From Nocardia harenae NBRC 108248 (GTDB taxonomy: Bacteria; Actinomycetota; Actinomycetes; Mycobacteriales; Mycobacteriaceae), in contig NZ_BDBH01000001.1 of the NCBI RefSeq assembly GCF_001612885.1, positions 558,001 through 622,000 on the forward strand: 64,000 bases of DNA, in the 5' to 3' direction. The notes below the pieces were generated by a model that was not told the origin of the DNA, did not search any database, and saw only the letters and a list, made by a program, of their open reading frames with translations. Positions 41,119 through 52,958 of the stretch are shown in pieces. Position numbers and translations under genes: made by a program. The number at the start of each line of letters is the position of its first letter. The stretch's first letter is position 1.

Positions 41119-41343
41119 ATGGGCCGTGGCCGGGCTAAGGCAAAGCAGACCAAGGTCGCACGCGAGCTGAAGTACAGCTCGCCATCGACCGACTTCGCGA
41201 GCCTTCAGCGAGAGCTCTCGAACGGCACAGATCTGCATCACCACCGCCCCAACGGTGGTGGCGTGCTGTCCGATGAGCACGACGACGAATCCTTGTCCCG
41301 CTGGAACAGCGAGGACGACGACTACGACGACTGGCGCCGCTGA
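41119..41343 (+). CDS. DUF3073 family protein
   Basis: A 74-residue, highly charged actinobacterial protein: MGRGRAKAKQTKVARELKYS, then FASLQRELSNG and an acidic tail DEHDDESLSRWNSEDDDYDDW. DUF3073 proteins (M. tuberculosis Rv0810c) are small, basic at the N-terminus and acidic at the C-terminus, and of unknown function. GAGGGGG precedes the ATG. An AT-rich promoter patch (TATTAAT near 41053) lies upstream. It is convergent with purM, with two hairpins between. Confidence 0.9.
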   Translation: MGRGRAKAKQTKVARELKYSSPSTDFASLQRELSNGTDLHHHRPNGGGVLSDEHDDESLSRWNSEDDDYDDWRR

Positions 41344-41356
41344 CCGTACCCACGCG

Positions 41357-41384
41357 AAGGGGGAGGCCGACGGGCCTCCCCCTT
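41357..41384. terminator. Terminator between DUF3073 and purM
   Basis: AAGGGGGAGGCC (41357-41368) and GGCCTCCCCCTT (41373-41384), perfect 12-bp stem, 4-nt loop. A second hairpin, GGCCCGCATC/GATGCGGGCC at 41434-41457, may act for the opposite strand. Confidence 0.75.
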
Positions 41385-41488
41385 GACCGCGTTCGGACCC
41401 GGTCACGGCGCCATTTCGGTGGCTCGCACGGATGGCCCGCATCTCACGATGCGGGCCCCGCCATCTCTCCGACGGATTCGGTCAGAAT

Positions 41489-42568
41489 CTAGAAGCGCGG
41501 GTGCTCGCCGACCAGCACCGCGCGCGGCGCGTCGGCATCCTTGCTGCGGCTCACCGAACCCAGTGTCCAGCAGTCGATGTGGCGCGCGGTGAGCACGGCC
41601 AGCGCCCGGTCCACATCCTCCGGGGCGACCACCGCGACCATGCCGACGCCCATATTGAAGGTCTTCTCCATCTCCGCCCGCTCGACCCGCCCGCGCTGCG
41701 CGATCATCTTGAAGACCGGCGCCGGGCTCCAGGTGCCGCGATCCAGCTCGGCGACCATGCCCTGCGGCAGCACCCGGCCCAGGTTGGCCGCCAGCCCGCC
41801 GCCGGTGACGTGCGCGAAGGTGCGCACATCGGTCTCGGCGACCAGCGCGAGGCAGTCCTTGGCGTAGATCCGGGTCGGCTCAAGCAACTCCTCGCCGAGC
41901 GTGCGGCCGAACTCCTCGACGTGCCCGGTGAGGCTCATCCGGTCGATCTCCAGCAGCACCTTGCGGGCCAGGCTGTAGCCATTGGAGTGCAGCCCGGAGG
42001 CGCCCATGGCGAGCACCACGTCGCCGGAGCGCACCCGCTCCGGGCCGAGCACGGCATCCGCCTCGACCACGCCGACGCCGGTCGCGGAGAGGTCGTAATC
42101 GTCCGGGTCCATCAGCCCCGGGTGCTCGGCGGTCTCGCCGCCGAGCAGCGCGCAGCCCGCCTTCACGCAGCCGTCGGCAATGCCGGAGACCAGCTCCGCC
42201 ACCCGCTCCGGGACGACCTTGCCGACCGCGATGTAATCCTGCAGGAACAGCGGCTCGGCGCCGCAGACCACCAGGTCGTCGACGACCATGGCGACCAGAT
42301 CCAGCCCGACGGTGTCGTGCTTGTCCAGCGCCTGCGCGACCGCCAGCTTGGTGCCGACGCCATCGGTGGCGGCGGCCAGCAGCGGCTCCCGGTACCCGCT
42401 CTTCAGCGCGAACAACCCGGCGAAGCCACCGAGGCCGCCCTGCACCTCGGGACGGCTGGCCTTCTTCGCCAATGGCCCGAACAACTCGACGGCGCGGTCG
42501 CCGGCTTCGATGTCCACACCGGCCGCGGCGTAGGAAGCACCGTTACCACTGGGGGTCTGTTCAGTCAT
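41489..42568 (-). CDS. purM: Phosphoribosylformylglycinamidine cyclo-ligase (AIR synthetase)
   Basis: A 359-residue enzyme of step five of purine synthesis, forming aminoimidazole ribotide with ATP. Motifs: ASYAAAGVDIEAGDRAVEL, AATDGVGTKLAVA, DLVAMVVDDLVVCGAEPLFLQDYIA, LLGGETAEHPG, HSNGYSLARKV and HVTGGGLAANLGRVLP. ATG 42568 is the conserved start. It follows purF by 123 bp on the same strand, as in mycobacteria. Confidence 0.96.
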   Translation of the reverse strand: MTEQTPSGNGASYAAAGVDIEAGDRAVELFGPLAKKASRPEVQGGLGGFAGLFALKSGYREPLLAAATDGVGTKLAVAQALDKHDTVGLDLVAMVVDDLVVCGAEPLFLQDYIAVGKVVPERVAELVSGIADGCVKAGCALLGGETAEHPGLMDPDDYDLSATGVGVVEADAVLGPERVRSGDVVLAMGASGLHSNGYSLARKVLLEIDRMSLTGHVEEFGRTLGEELLEPTRIYAKDCLALVAETDVRTFAHVTGGGLAANLGRVLPQGMVAELDRGTWSPAPVFKMIAQRGRVERAEMEKTFNMGVGMVAVVAPEDVDRALAVLTARHIDCWTLGSVSRSKDADAPRAVLVGEHPRF

Positions 42569-42691
42569 TTTCGGGACGAGCTCCAAACCGAATCGGCGGA
42601 TAGATGCCAGCTCACGCTACCGGAGCGGAATAACGAGCACGCAGCGGTATCGCACCCCGGTTCGTCACCCCCGCACCGTCCGGCCGATCGG

Positions 42692-44338
42692 TCAGGGCCT
42701 GCTCAGCGCACTCGCGTTCGCGTTCTCCCGGAGCAGCGCGGCCTCCGGCCTTCCGCTCAGCATGCCCTCGAGCAAATTCTTGCCGATGGCGGCCTCGTGC
42801 GGCAGCGGGATCGGGTAGTCGCCGTCGAAGCAGGCGCTGCAGAGCCTGCTGCGCGGCTGCTCGGTGGCGGCGATCATGCCGTCCAGCGAGATGTAGCCGA
42901 GGGTGTCGGCGCCGATCGAGCGGCGCACCCCCTCCACCATCTCGCGGAAGACCTCGGAACCCGGGTCGGTCGCGCCCTCGGCGCCATCCGGCAGCCCGGC
43001 GCCGTTGGCGATGAGCTCGGCGCGCGAGGCGAAATCGATGCCGTAGAAGCACGGCCACTTGACCGGCGGCGAGGCGATCCGCACGTGGATCTCCAGCGCG
43101 CCGGACTCGCGCAGCATGCGGATGAGCGCGCGCTGGGTATTGCCGCGGACGATGGAGTCGTCCACCACGATCAGCCGTTTGCCCCGGATCACCTCGCGCA
43201 GCGGGTTCAGCTTGAGCCGGATCCCGAGCTGGCGGATGGTCTGGCTGGGCTGGATGAAGGTGCGGCCGACGTAGGCGTTCTTCATCAGCCCCTGGCCGTA
43301 CGGCACCCCCGAGCCCTGCGCGTAGCCGACCGCGGCGGGGGTGCCCGACTCCGGCACCGGGATCACCAGGTCGGCCTCGACCGGGTGCTCCCTGGCCAGC
43401 CTGCGGCCGATATCGACCCGGGTGGAGTGCACCGAGCGGCCCGCGATGGTGGAGTCCGGCCGGGCCAGGTAGACGTACTCGAAGACGCAGCCCTTGGGCT
43501 CCGGCGCGGCGAAGCGCATGGAGCGAACGCCGTCGGCGTCGATGGCGAGCAGCTCCCCCGGCTCGATCTCGCGGACGAAGGCGGCGCCGACGATGTCCAG
43601 CGCGGCGGTCTCGCTGGCGACCACCCAGCCGCGCTCCAGCCTGCCGAGCACCAGCGGGCGCACGCCGTGCGGGTCGCGGGCGGCGTAGAGGGTGTGCTCG
43701 TCCATGAAGGTCAGGCAGAAGGCGCCGCGCAGCGTCGGCAGCAACTCCATGGCGGCCTGCTCGATGCTGGAGTCGGCGGCGGCGTGCGCGAGCAGCGCCG
43801 TCATCACGTCGGAGTCGGAGGTGGCGGCGATCGGGGCCGGCTTGCTGTCGCCCGCCGGGCGGCGGCCGAGCAGCCCCTGTGCCCGCGCGCGCTCGTTCAG
43901 CTCGGCGGTATTGACCAGGTTGCCGTTGTGGCCGAGCGCGAGCCCGGAGCCGACGGCGGTGGTGCGGAAGATCGGCTGCGCGTTCTCCCAGGTGGTGGAG
44001 CCGGTGGTGGAGTAGCGGCAGTGCCCGATGGCGACGTGGCCGGGCATGGCGGCCAGCGTCTGCTCGTCGAACACCTGGCTGACCAGGCCGAGATCCTTGA
44101 AGACCAGGATCTGCTGGCCGTCCGAGACGGCGATCCCCGCCGCCTCCTGCCCGCGGTGCTGCAGCGCGTAGAGGCCGTAGTAGCTCAGCTTCGCGACGTC
44201 CTCGCTCGGCGCCCAGACCCCGAAAACGCCGCACTCCTCGCGCGGCTCGTTCTCGTCCTGATCATGGGCGGCGGCCGGAGGCACGACCGGGATAGGGGTG
44301 GATAGATCGCTGTCGACCGGAAAGTCGGCGTTGGTCAC
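42692..44338 (-). CDS. purF: Amidophosphoribosyltransferase
   Basis: A 548-residue enzyme catalysing the first committed step of purine synthesis. After a 34-residue N-terminal extension comes EECGVFGVWAP with the nucleophilic cysteine exposed after propeptide removal, then the glutaminase domain (LQHRGQEAAGI, GHCRYSTTGST). The phosphoribosyltransferase domain has RLIVVDDSIVRGNTQRALI. Cysteines at LCSACF near the end are typical of the Fe-S-type PurF. GTG 44338 follows GGGAG. Confidence 0.96.
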   Translation of the reverse strand: MTNADFPVDSDLSTPIPVVPPAAAHDQDENEPREECGVFGVWAPSEDVAKLSYYGLYALQHRGQEAAGIAVSDGQQILVFKDLGLVSQVFDEQTLAAMPGHVAIGHCRYSTTGSTTWENAQPIFRTTAVGSGLALGHNGNLVNTAELNERARAQGLLGRRPAGDSKPAPIAATSDSDVMTALLAHAAADSSIEQAAMELLPTLRGAFCLTFMDEHTLYAARDPHGVRPLVLGRLERGWVVASETAALDIVGAAFVREIEPGELLAIDADGVRSMRFAAPEPKGCVFEYVYLARPDSTIAGRSVHSTRVDIGRRLAREHPVEADLVIPVPESGTPAAVGYAQGSGVPYGQGLMKNAYVGRTFIQPSQTIRQLGIRLKLNPLREVIRGKRLIVVDDSIVRGNTQRALIRMLRESGALEIHVRIASPPVKWPCFYGIDFASRAELIANGAGLPDGAEGATDPGSEVFREMVEGVRRSIGADTLGYISLDGMIAATEQPRSRLCSACFDGDYPIPLPHEAAIGKNLLEGMLSGRPEAALLRENANASALSRP

Positions 44339-44480
44339 CGTTCGCTCCCTGTTCGGGCGGGCTGGGGGCGTCCGTCATTCTACGGCCAACCCCGGCGGTG
44401 ACCAGCGGCGCCCGGCGGCGCGGAGCCGTCCCGATCACGTTCACCGCGGAACCGCGGGTTCCACCTGTTACCGTGCTGCG

Positions 44481-45890
44481 GTGACCACGCCCGACCAGCC
44501 GGTTGAGCCGGAAGAACCCGCCGGAACAGGCAATTCGGCCGATTCGGCGCACTCGACGGCGAGCCGGGGCAGCACGCCGGGGAACCTGCTCGGCTGGGCG
44601 AGGATGACCGGCGCGCCTGTGGTGGTACTCACGTTGCTCACGGCGCTGCTCGGCGTGATGTACCTCGGCTACGTCGCCGACCCCGAGCAGAACCTGCACG
44701 ACTTCCCGATCGCGCTGGTGAACCAGGATTCGGGCGATGTGCTCGACACCGGCAATGGGAAGCAGCAGGTGGACTTCGGCAGGCAGGTGGCCGACGGCAT
44801 CATCGCCGCGGTCCCCGCCGACAAGGTCGAGCTGCACGTCGTCGGGATCAGCGAGGCCGAGCGGCTGCTGCAGACCGGCCAGGTGTACGGCGCCGTCGTG
44901 ATCCCGAGCGATTTCAGCAAGTCGCTCGGCATTCTGGGCATCGGCAGCGTGGTCCCCGGTGATATCCAGCGGCCCATCGTGACGGTCGAGACCAATCCGC
45001 GGGCCGGCGCCTACAGCACCCAGGTGGTGCTGCGGATCGCCGACGAGATGCTGGCCCGGGTGAACGACCAGGTCGGGCGGCAGCTCACCGACCAGGTGGA
45101 GAGCAGGCTGCGATCGAGCCAGCCGGGGGCGCCCGCCACCGAGCTGAGCGGCGCGAGCCGGGTGGCGCTGCGCGAGCCGATCAACGTGCTGGTGCAGCAG
45201 TACCACCCGCTGCCGGACGGCACCGGGCAGGGGCTGACGGCCTTCTTCTACGCGCTGCTCCTGCTGCTCGCGGGGGTGGTGGGCGCGATGATCATCCACA
45301 CCATGGTCGACGCCCAGCTCGGCTTCGTACCCACCGAGTACGGCCCCTGGTATGTGCACTATCCGCCGACCCCGATCTCCCGCTTCCGCACCGTGCTGCT
45401 CAAGTGGGCCGTGATGACGGTCGCGGCGGCCGTCGTCGCCGGGGTCTTCCTGCTCACCTCGCACCTGCTCGACCTGCCGCTGAGCCACGGGCTCGGGCTC
45501 TTCCTCTACAGCTGGCTGGCGATCGCGGCGGTCGGCATCACCGGCATCTCCATGCTGGCGGCGATCGGCTCGGCCGGGCTGCTGGCCAACCTGATCCTCT
45601 TCGTGGTGCTCGGGCTGCCCTCCTCCGGCGGCACGGTGCCGATCGAGGCGACGCCGCCGTACTTCGCCTGGCTCGCCACCTTCGAGCCCATGCACCAGGT
45701 GTTCCTCGCCATCCGCTCGATCCTGTACTTCGATGCCAGCGGCCCGGCCGGGCTCACCCGCGGGGTCTGGATGACGCTGCTCGGGCTCGGCATCGGGCTG
45801 GTCTTCGGCGCGGTAGTCACCCGGTTCTACGACCACCGCGGGCTGCACCGGAAGAACGTGCTCGACCGGGAGCCCGCTACAGCCGGGTGA
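44481..45890 (+). CDS. DUF3533/YhgE-Pip-like ABC-2 type membrane protein
   Basis: A 469-residue membrane protein. One helix at about 43-65 is followed by an extracellular domain of some 200 residues (FPIALVNQDSGDV, the YhgE-type start) and then five helices from about 250 to the end. The pattern is shared by DUF3533 and YhgE/Pip proteins, related to ABC-2 exporters and found near type VII secretion or lipid export genes. No ATPase is adjacent. The GTG start 44481 is six bases after TACCGT, probably leaderless. Its last 14 bp overlap the convergent sterol-carrier-like gene. Confidence 0.75.
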   Translation: MTTPDQPVEPEEPAGTGNSADSAHSTASRGSTPGNLLGWARMTGAPVVVLTLLTALLGVMYLGYVADPEQNLHDFPIALVNQDSGDVLDTGNGKQQVDFGRQVADGIIAAVPADKVELHVVGISEAERLLQTGQVYGAVVIPSDFSKSLGILGIGSVVPGDIQRPIVTVETNPRAGAYSTQVVLRIADEMLARVNDQVGRQLTDQVESRLRSSQPGAPATELSGASRVALREPINVLVQQYHPLPDGTGQGLTAFFYALLLLLAGVVGAMIIHTMVDAQLGFVPTEYGPWYVHYPPTPISRFRTVLLKWAVMTVAAAVVAGVFLLTSHLLDLPLSHGLGLFLYSWLAIAAVGITGISMLAAIGSAGLLANLILFVVLGLPSSGGTVPIEATPPYFAWLATFEPMHQVFLAIRSILYFDASGPAGLTRGVWMTLLGLGIGLVFGAVVTRFYDHRGLHRKNVLDREPATAG

Positions 45891-46263
45891 CCGGCAGCCA
45901 GTGCGCCACCTCGGCGGCGCGGCTGCCGGAGGCGGTGACGGCGCCGGAATCGGCCGCCTCCCGGAAGGTGAGCAGGCCGGTGGCGAGCAGCAGCCAGGTG
46001 CGCGGGTCGGTCTCGACCACGTTCGGCGGGGTGCCCCTGGTGTGCCGCGGGCCGTCGACGCACTGCACCGCGACGTAGGGCGGCACCCGCACCTCGACCG
46101 AGTGGCCGGGGGCCGCCTGCGCCAGGGTGCGGGCGGTGGCGCGGACGGCGGCGCCGAGCCGGCCCCGGGGCGGGGCCTCGGTGCTGTCGTCGAGCAGCCA
46201 TTCACGGACCGCGGCGGTGGCGGCGCGGAGTTCGTTCGGGTCGACGGTGGAGCGTCCTGGCAC
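45877..46263 (-). CDS. Sterol-carrier-like small protein
   Basis: A 128-residue protein: VREWLLDD, AAVRATARTLAQAAPGHSVEVRVPPYVAVQCVDGPRHTRG, TPPNVVETDPRTWLLLATGL and SGSRAAEVAHWLPV. It corresponds to the actinobacterial sterol carrier family (M. tuberculosis Rv0807), which binds lipids or is simply SCP2-like in fold. Tail-to-tail overlap of 14 bp with the DUF3533 gene; its start follows the CPBP protease stop by nine bases, so those two form a unit. Confidence 0.82.
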   Translation of the reverse strand: MPGRSTVDPNELRAATAAVREWLLDDSTEAPPRGRLGAAVRATARTLAQAAPGHSVEVRVPPYVAVQCVDGPRHTRGTPPNVVETDPRTWLLLATGLLTFREAADSGAVTASGSRAAEVAHWLPVTRL

Positions 46264-46272
46264 GTCGCGAGG

Positions 46273-46932
46273 TTACCCGGCGGGCACCCGGTCGATCGCG
46301 GCGGCGAGGTCGTCGGCGGCGGCGCCGCGCGCGGAGAACCGGCGCGCGCGGGCCAGGCGGGGAGCTACGGCGCCGCCCGCGTTCAGGGCGTAGTGCAGCA
46401 GGGCGGGGGCGGTCGCGCTGCCGCTCCGGCGCCGGAGCGCGCCGAAGATCAGCCCGGCCGCCGCGGTGGCGGCGACAGTGGGCACGATCGGGTCGCCCGC
46501 GGCGCGGGCCGGGCGAAGGTGCCAGAGGCCGAAAGCGAGGGCGGTGAGCGGGGTGCCCGCGATGGCGTCGAGGGTGCCGCGGAAGATCAGCTCCTCGGTG
46601 TAGACGGTGCCGAGCGGGATGTGCAGGCCGACCCACTCGGGGAGGGCGACGCCGGGCGAGCGGTCCGGGGTCGCGGCGAGTGCCCGCCGGGCGGGTGGCA
46701 CGGCGAGCCCGGCGCCGTAGCCGACGAGCACCGCGGCCGCGGCGCCGAGCCCGGTGCGCCATCCGGCCGCCGCCCCCCACCGGGGCTCCCCCGCGAAGAC
46801 GCGCGCGTACGCCGTCGCGAAGGCGGCATTGGCCGCGGTGCGCCCGCGAATGTCCAGCGCCAGCCGCGGCAACACACCGTTGTGCCACACCAGCGGCACC
46901 GCCGCCGCGAGCAGCGCCCGCCCCGCGCTCAC
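46273..46932 (-). CDS. CPBP (Abi) family intramembrane metalloprotease
   Basis: A 219-residue protein with about six membrane helices. The CPBP motifs are present: TEELIFRG (EExxxR), FGLWHL (FxxxH) and LLHYALN (HxxxN), so the metalloprotease site is complete. Family members process prenylated proteins or act in bacteriocin immunity. The start chosen is GTG 46932, with weak GAGCGGGG upstream; a longer form is possible. It lies between the alpha/beta hydrolase gene and the sterol-carrier-like gene, all on the minus strand. Confidence 0.78.
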   Translation of the reverse strand: MSAGRALLAAAVPLVWHNGVLPRLALDIRGRTAANAAFATAYARVFAGEPRWGAAAGWRTGLGAAAAVLVGYGAGLAVPPARRALAATPDRSPGVALPEWVGLHIPLGTVYTEELIFRGTLDAIAGTPLTALAFGLWHLRPARAAGDPIVPTVAATAAAGLIFGALRRRSGSATAPALLHYALNAGGAVAPRLARARRFSARGAAADDLAAAIDRVPAG

Positions 46933-47057
46933 CGCACCCCGCTCGGCGTCCGGCGATGCCACCCCTCCCGCACCACCGCACGGAGGTGCGTGCTCCCCGG
47001 ACAGCCCGGCCCCCGCGAGATCGCGCCGGACCCGAGCGGCACTACCGCGGGAACCCC

Positions 47058-48797
47058 TCACTTGGTGGCCCGCTCGAACTCCTCGGCGGCCTCCAGCTGG
47101 ATCCGTACGTTCTCGGCGAGCTCCGCATTCCACTCCGGCGGGGCGGCGACGGCGGCCCAGCCGTCGATCACCAGGTCGCCGTAGCGGTGGCCGTGCCCGT
47201 CGCTGACCCCCTGCGCGTTGGTGAGATCGGCGGCGACCTGCCAGAAGGTGACGAAGGGGTACCAGCGCATCTGCGAGGAGACATCCGGCCCGCGCGGCTC
47301 GGAGAGCCAGTCCGGCTGCGAGAAGATCAGGTCGGTCGACCACCAGACGATGGGGTCGGAGGCATGCTGCAGGTAGGCGATGCGCGGCGTCCGCCACTCC
47401 GCATCCGGCCTGGCCAGATCCGCCCGCTCGGCCGCGAAACGCACCACCAGCCCGTCCGCGTACACCGGCTGCACCTCCCGTGACCCGGGATCGCGCCGGG
47501 TCACGAACTGCTTCCAGAGCCGGTTCGAGTTCGGCGGCCCGACCCAGAGCGCCCCGTCCACCTGCGCGCGCAGGTCGGCCAGCCCGTCGAACGCCGCCTC
47601 CGACCCCTGCGACCCCAGGCTCTCGCCGTACACCAGCAGCTTGGGCCGCGCCTGCGGCGGCAGCGCCGACCAGCGCTCGTACACCGCGTCGAAGAGCTCG
47701 CGCCCCGCGCTCGCCGCCTTGCTCCGGTCGGCCAGGAAGGAGAGCACGCTGGGCAGGTAGGAGTACTGGGTGGCGACGATGGCGCTGTCGCCGCCGTACA
47801 TGTACTCGATTGCCCCCGCCGCCATGGAGTTCACCCAGCCGGTGCCGGTGGTCGTCATGAGCACGAGCACCCTGCGGTCGAAGGCGCCGGTGCGCTCCAG
47901 CTCGGCAACGGCCAGCTCGGCCTGGCTCAGGTCGCCGTCGCGCGACTCCAGCCCCACGTAGGCGCGGATCGGCTCCGCCGCCTGCCGCCCGGTGACGGCG
48001 GCGATCCGGCTCCGGCTGGGCCCGTGCGAGACGAACCAGCGGCCCTCGAAGCCGAGGGTGTCCCACTCGGCCAGCGACTCCGGGCTGCCCGAGCGCTCGG
48101 GCAGCACCGGCTGCGTGGCATACGCCGAGGTGTCGTCGTTGCGCACCTTGAACGCCTCGTTCGCCACCGCGAAGAAGGCCCGGCTGGCGACGCCGTTGAA
48201 CACGGTCACCGCCACCACGACCAGGACGAGCAACCCGACCGCGGGGGCCAGCTCGCTCGGCACCCGGACCCAGCGGTTCAGCTCCGTGGCCAGCACGATG
48301 ACGACGGCGCGCACGGTCCGGTAGACGGCGACCACCGCCACCCCGACGGCCACGCTGAGCAGCCCGGTGCGCAGGTAGGCCGGGGTCGGCGTGCCCTCCA
48401 TGCCCATGAGCGCGCTGATCTCGCGCTGCCAGCGCGCCGACTGCACCAGCATGAAGCCGGCGCCGAGCAGGGCGGTGATCAGCACCGCCGACTTCGCCGC
48501 GTACCGCACCCAGGTCGGCGGCGCGGACACCCGCCCGCGCACCCGCGGCCACACCCAGATCCGGAACAGCCACTCCAGCACGCACCCGACGCCGTACCCA
48601 AGCGCGGCATTGATCCCGGAGACCAGCCCCTGGAACAGCCAGTCCCGCGGCACCAGCGACGGCGTCACCGAAAGCGCGAAGAAGAGCGTGGCGACGACCA
48701 GCCCGGCGTAGTTGAGATCGATGATGATCTCCAGGTGCCGGATCACGATCAGCACCCGCCTGCGCAGGCGGGTGAGGCGCGGGGTGGCCTCCAGCAC
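47058..48797 (-). CDS. Membrane alpha/beta-hydrolase (Abhydrolase_9 type)
   Basis: A 579-residue protein. The N-terminal 240 residues contain five to six membrane helices starting with IIIDLNYAGLVVATLFFALSVTP. The C-terminal domain is a hydrolase with the nucleophile elbow LLVYGESLGSQG (GxSxG), an aspartate in LQHASDPIVWW and a histidine in DGHGHRYGD. The architecture matches pfam15420/pfam10081 proteins of mycolata, probably lipid esterases. GTG 48797 follows GAGGCG; a start further upstream at 48917 would add 40 arginine-rich residues without a ribosome site. Confidence 0.8.
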   Translation of the reverse strand: MLEATPRLTRLRRRVLIVIRHLEIIIDLNYAGLVVATLFFALSVTPSLVPRDWLFQGLVSGINAALGYGVGCVLEWLFRIWVWPRVRGRVSAPPTWVRYAAKSAVLITALLGAGFMLVQSARWQREISALMGMEGTPTPAYLRTGLLSVAVGVAVVAVYRTVRAVVIVLATELNRWVRVPSELAPAVGLLVLVVVAVTVFNGVASRAFFAVANEAFKVRNDDTSAYATQPVLPERSGSPESLAEWDTLGFEGRWFVSHGPSRSRIAAVTGRQAAEPIRAYVGLESRDGDLSQAELAVAELERTGAFDRRVLVLMTTTGTGWVNSMAAGAIEYMYGGDSAIVATQYSYLPSVLSFLADRSKAASAGRELFDAVYERWSALPPQARPKLLVYGESLGSQGSEAAFDGLADLRAQVDGALWVGPPNSNRLWKQFVTRRDPGSREVQPVYADGLVVRFAAERADLARPDAEWRTPRIAYLQHASDPIVWWSTDLIFSQPDWLSEPRGPDVSSQMRWYPFVTFWQVAADLTNAQGVSDGHGHRYGDLVIDGWAAVAAPPEWNAELAENVRIQLEAAEEFERATK

Positions 48798-49046
48798 GGC
48801 GCGCCTCAGCCGGCCGGCGCCGCGGCGACGGCCGCGGGCGGCTGGGCGGAAGTCACCGGAACAGTATGGCGGGCGGGGCGGACATCGCCCGGCGACGGCT
48901 CGCGGGGATCGCGTCACACCCGAGGCGGCTCGATGCCGCAGCGCCTGCCCGTCGGCACCGGGACCGGCGGCCCGCCCGCAGGCAACTACTCGGGGCCGCT
49001 CGAGTAATCACACGCAGGCGCCCGCCCCGCCCGCGCCGGAGACTCG

Positions 49047-49340
49047 ATGTTCATGAGCACTCCCAACGCACAGTCGAAGACGACCTCGGCCTACGTGGCG
49101 CAGGCCTCGATCGCGTTCGGCGTCAGCTTGATCGGGGCGGGCGTCGGCATCCTCTACCTACCGCTGGACGTGTGGCAGCGCGGCTTCCTCGGGATGTCCG
49201 TGCTGTTCCTGGTGACCAGCTCGTTCACCCTGGCCAAGGTGGTGCGGGACCGGCAGGAGTCGGACTCGCTCCGGGTCCGGGTGGACGAGGCGAGGCTGGA
49301 GAAGCTGATCGCCGAGCACGACCCGTTCAAGGCCGCCTGA
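49047..49340 (+). CDS. YiaA/YiaB two-helix membrane protein
   Basis: A 97-residue protein with two membrane helices (about 15-40 and 45-62), AYVAQASIAFGVSLIGAGVGILYLPLD and RGFLGMSVLFLVTSSFTLAKVVRDRQE. The YiaAB two-helix domain pattern is clear; a basic cytoplasmic tail follows. ATG 49047 has GGAG five bases upstream; ATG 49053 is an alternative. The stop directly abuts the purL stop with no base between. Confidence 0.78.
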   Translation: MFMSTPNAQSKTTSAYVAQASIAFGVSLIGAGVGILYLPLDVWQRGFLGMSVLFLVTSSFTLAKVVRDRQESDSLRVRVDEARLEKLIAEHDPFKAA

Positions 49341-51632
<2,292 letters not shown>

Positions 51633-51734
51633 GGGAGTACCAGGGTCCTTTCGGGCCGAGTTCGCGATGCGGGGAATCGCCCGCGAGTTTAGCCGTGGTC
51701 GGAACCTGGAAACGCACCCGCTACCCTGTGCCGC

Positions 51735-52958
51735 GTGAACGATCGATCGGGGGTCGCCGATTCGACAAGGCGGCAGCGCCGGTTGCTGCTCCTCGCGATC
51801 GGCCTGTTCGCGATCTCGGCGACCGTCTCGCTGCTGCTGCACTGGTGGGACCACTACATCGACCTGCAGGTCTACCGCAACGGCCCGCGGGTCTGGCTGG
51901 ACGGCGGCGAGCTGTACGGCCCGATGCCGCCGATCGGCGACCTCGCGCTGCCCTTCACCTATCCCCCGCTGGCCGCGCTGCTCTTCGCCCCGCTGGCGCT
52001 GGTGCCGCTCGGGGTGGCGGAGATCGTGGTGCTGCTCTCCTCCATCGCGAGCCTGGCGATCACGCTGTGGCTGGTGCTCATCCGGCTGCGCCCCGGGCTG
52101 GACCGGATGACGGTACTGACGGCGGTGATCGCGGCGGTGGCGCTGGCCCAGATGCTGGAGCCGGTGCGCCAGACCTTCGGCTTCGGCCAGATCAACCTGG
52201 TGCTGATGGCCGCGGTCACGCTGGACTGCCTGGCGCCGAAGACTTTCTGGCCGCGCGGCATGCTGATCGGCATCGCGGTCTCGGTGAAGCTCATCCCGGC
52301 GGGCTACCTGCTCTTCTTCCTGCTGCGCCGGGACTGGAAGGCGGCGGGCACGCTGGTGGTCTCGGCCGCCGCCGCGGTCGGCGTCGGGTTCCTGTTCTTC
52401 CCCGGGGATTCGGTGCAGTACTGGTCGGAGACGCTGGCCAACACCGACCGGATCGGGCCGCCGTACTTCGCGGGCAACCAGTCGCTCAAGGGGCTCGCCT
52501 TCCGGCTCGGCGTCTCCGACGGCGCCGCCACCGCGCTCTGGCTCGGGCTCGGCGCGGTCGCGGTGCTGCTCGCCGCGGTGTGGATGCACCGGCTGCTCGC
52601 CGCCGATCGCCCGGTCGCCGCGCTGCTGGTGAACGCCGCCGCGCTGCTGCTGGTCTCGCCGGTCTCCTGGTCGCACCACTGGGTCTGGGCCGCCCCCGCG
52701 CTGCTGCTGCTCGGCGTGGCGATCGCCGAGGGCAATCGCTCGCGGCCGCTGCTCGTCGGCACCGGCGCGCTCGCGCTGCTCTTCCTGATCGGCCCGCAGT
52801 GGCTGCTGCCGCACGCCGAGGACCGCGAGCTGGAGTGGGCGTGGTGGCAGCAGGTCATCGGCAGCAGCTACGTCTGGGTGACCTTCCTGATCCTGGTCGC
52901 CGGGGTGGCCGCGGGTCAGGCCGCCGGGGTGAGGAAGGCGGCGAGCGCGGCCGCGTAG
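51735..52958 (+). CDS. GT87 family (DUF2029) membrane mannosyltransferase-like protein
   Basis: A 407-residue GT-C glycosyltransferase with about ten helices. The first external loop holds [20 protein letters not shown], with the aspartate expected in GT-C enzymes, then [22 protein letters not shown] and [12 protein letters not shown]. Actinobacterial GT87 enzymes use polyprenyl-phosphate-mannose for PIM and lipomannan synthesis (PimE, MptC), which fits ppm1 and lmeA in this window. GTG 51735 is seven bases after TACCCT (leaderless). The last 43 bp overlap the convergent aminopeptidase gene. Confidence 0.82.
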   Translation: MNDRSGVADSTRRQRRLLLLAIGLFAISATVSLLLHWWDHYIDLQVYRNGPRVWLDGGELYGPMPPIGDLALPFTYPPLAALLFAPLALVPLGVAEIVVLLSSIASLAITLWLVLIRLRPGLDRMTVLTAVIAAVALAQMLEPVRQTFGFGQINLVLMAAVTLDCLAPKTFWPRGMLIGIAVSVKLIPAGYLLFFLLRRDWKAAGTLVVSAAAAVGVGFLFFPGDSVQYWSETLANTDRIGPPYFAGNQSLKGLAFRLGVSDGAATALWLGLGAVAVLLAAVWMHRLLAADRPVAALLVNAAALLLVSPVSWSHHWVWAAPALLLLGVAIAEGNRSRPLLVGTGALALLFLIGPQWLLPHAEDRELEWAWWQQVIGSSYVWVTFLILVAGVAAGQAAGVRKAASAAA

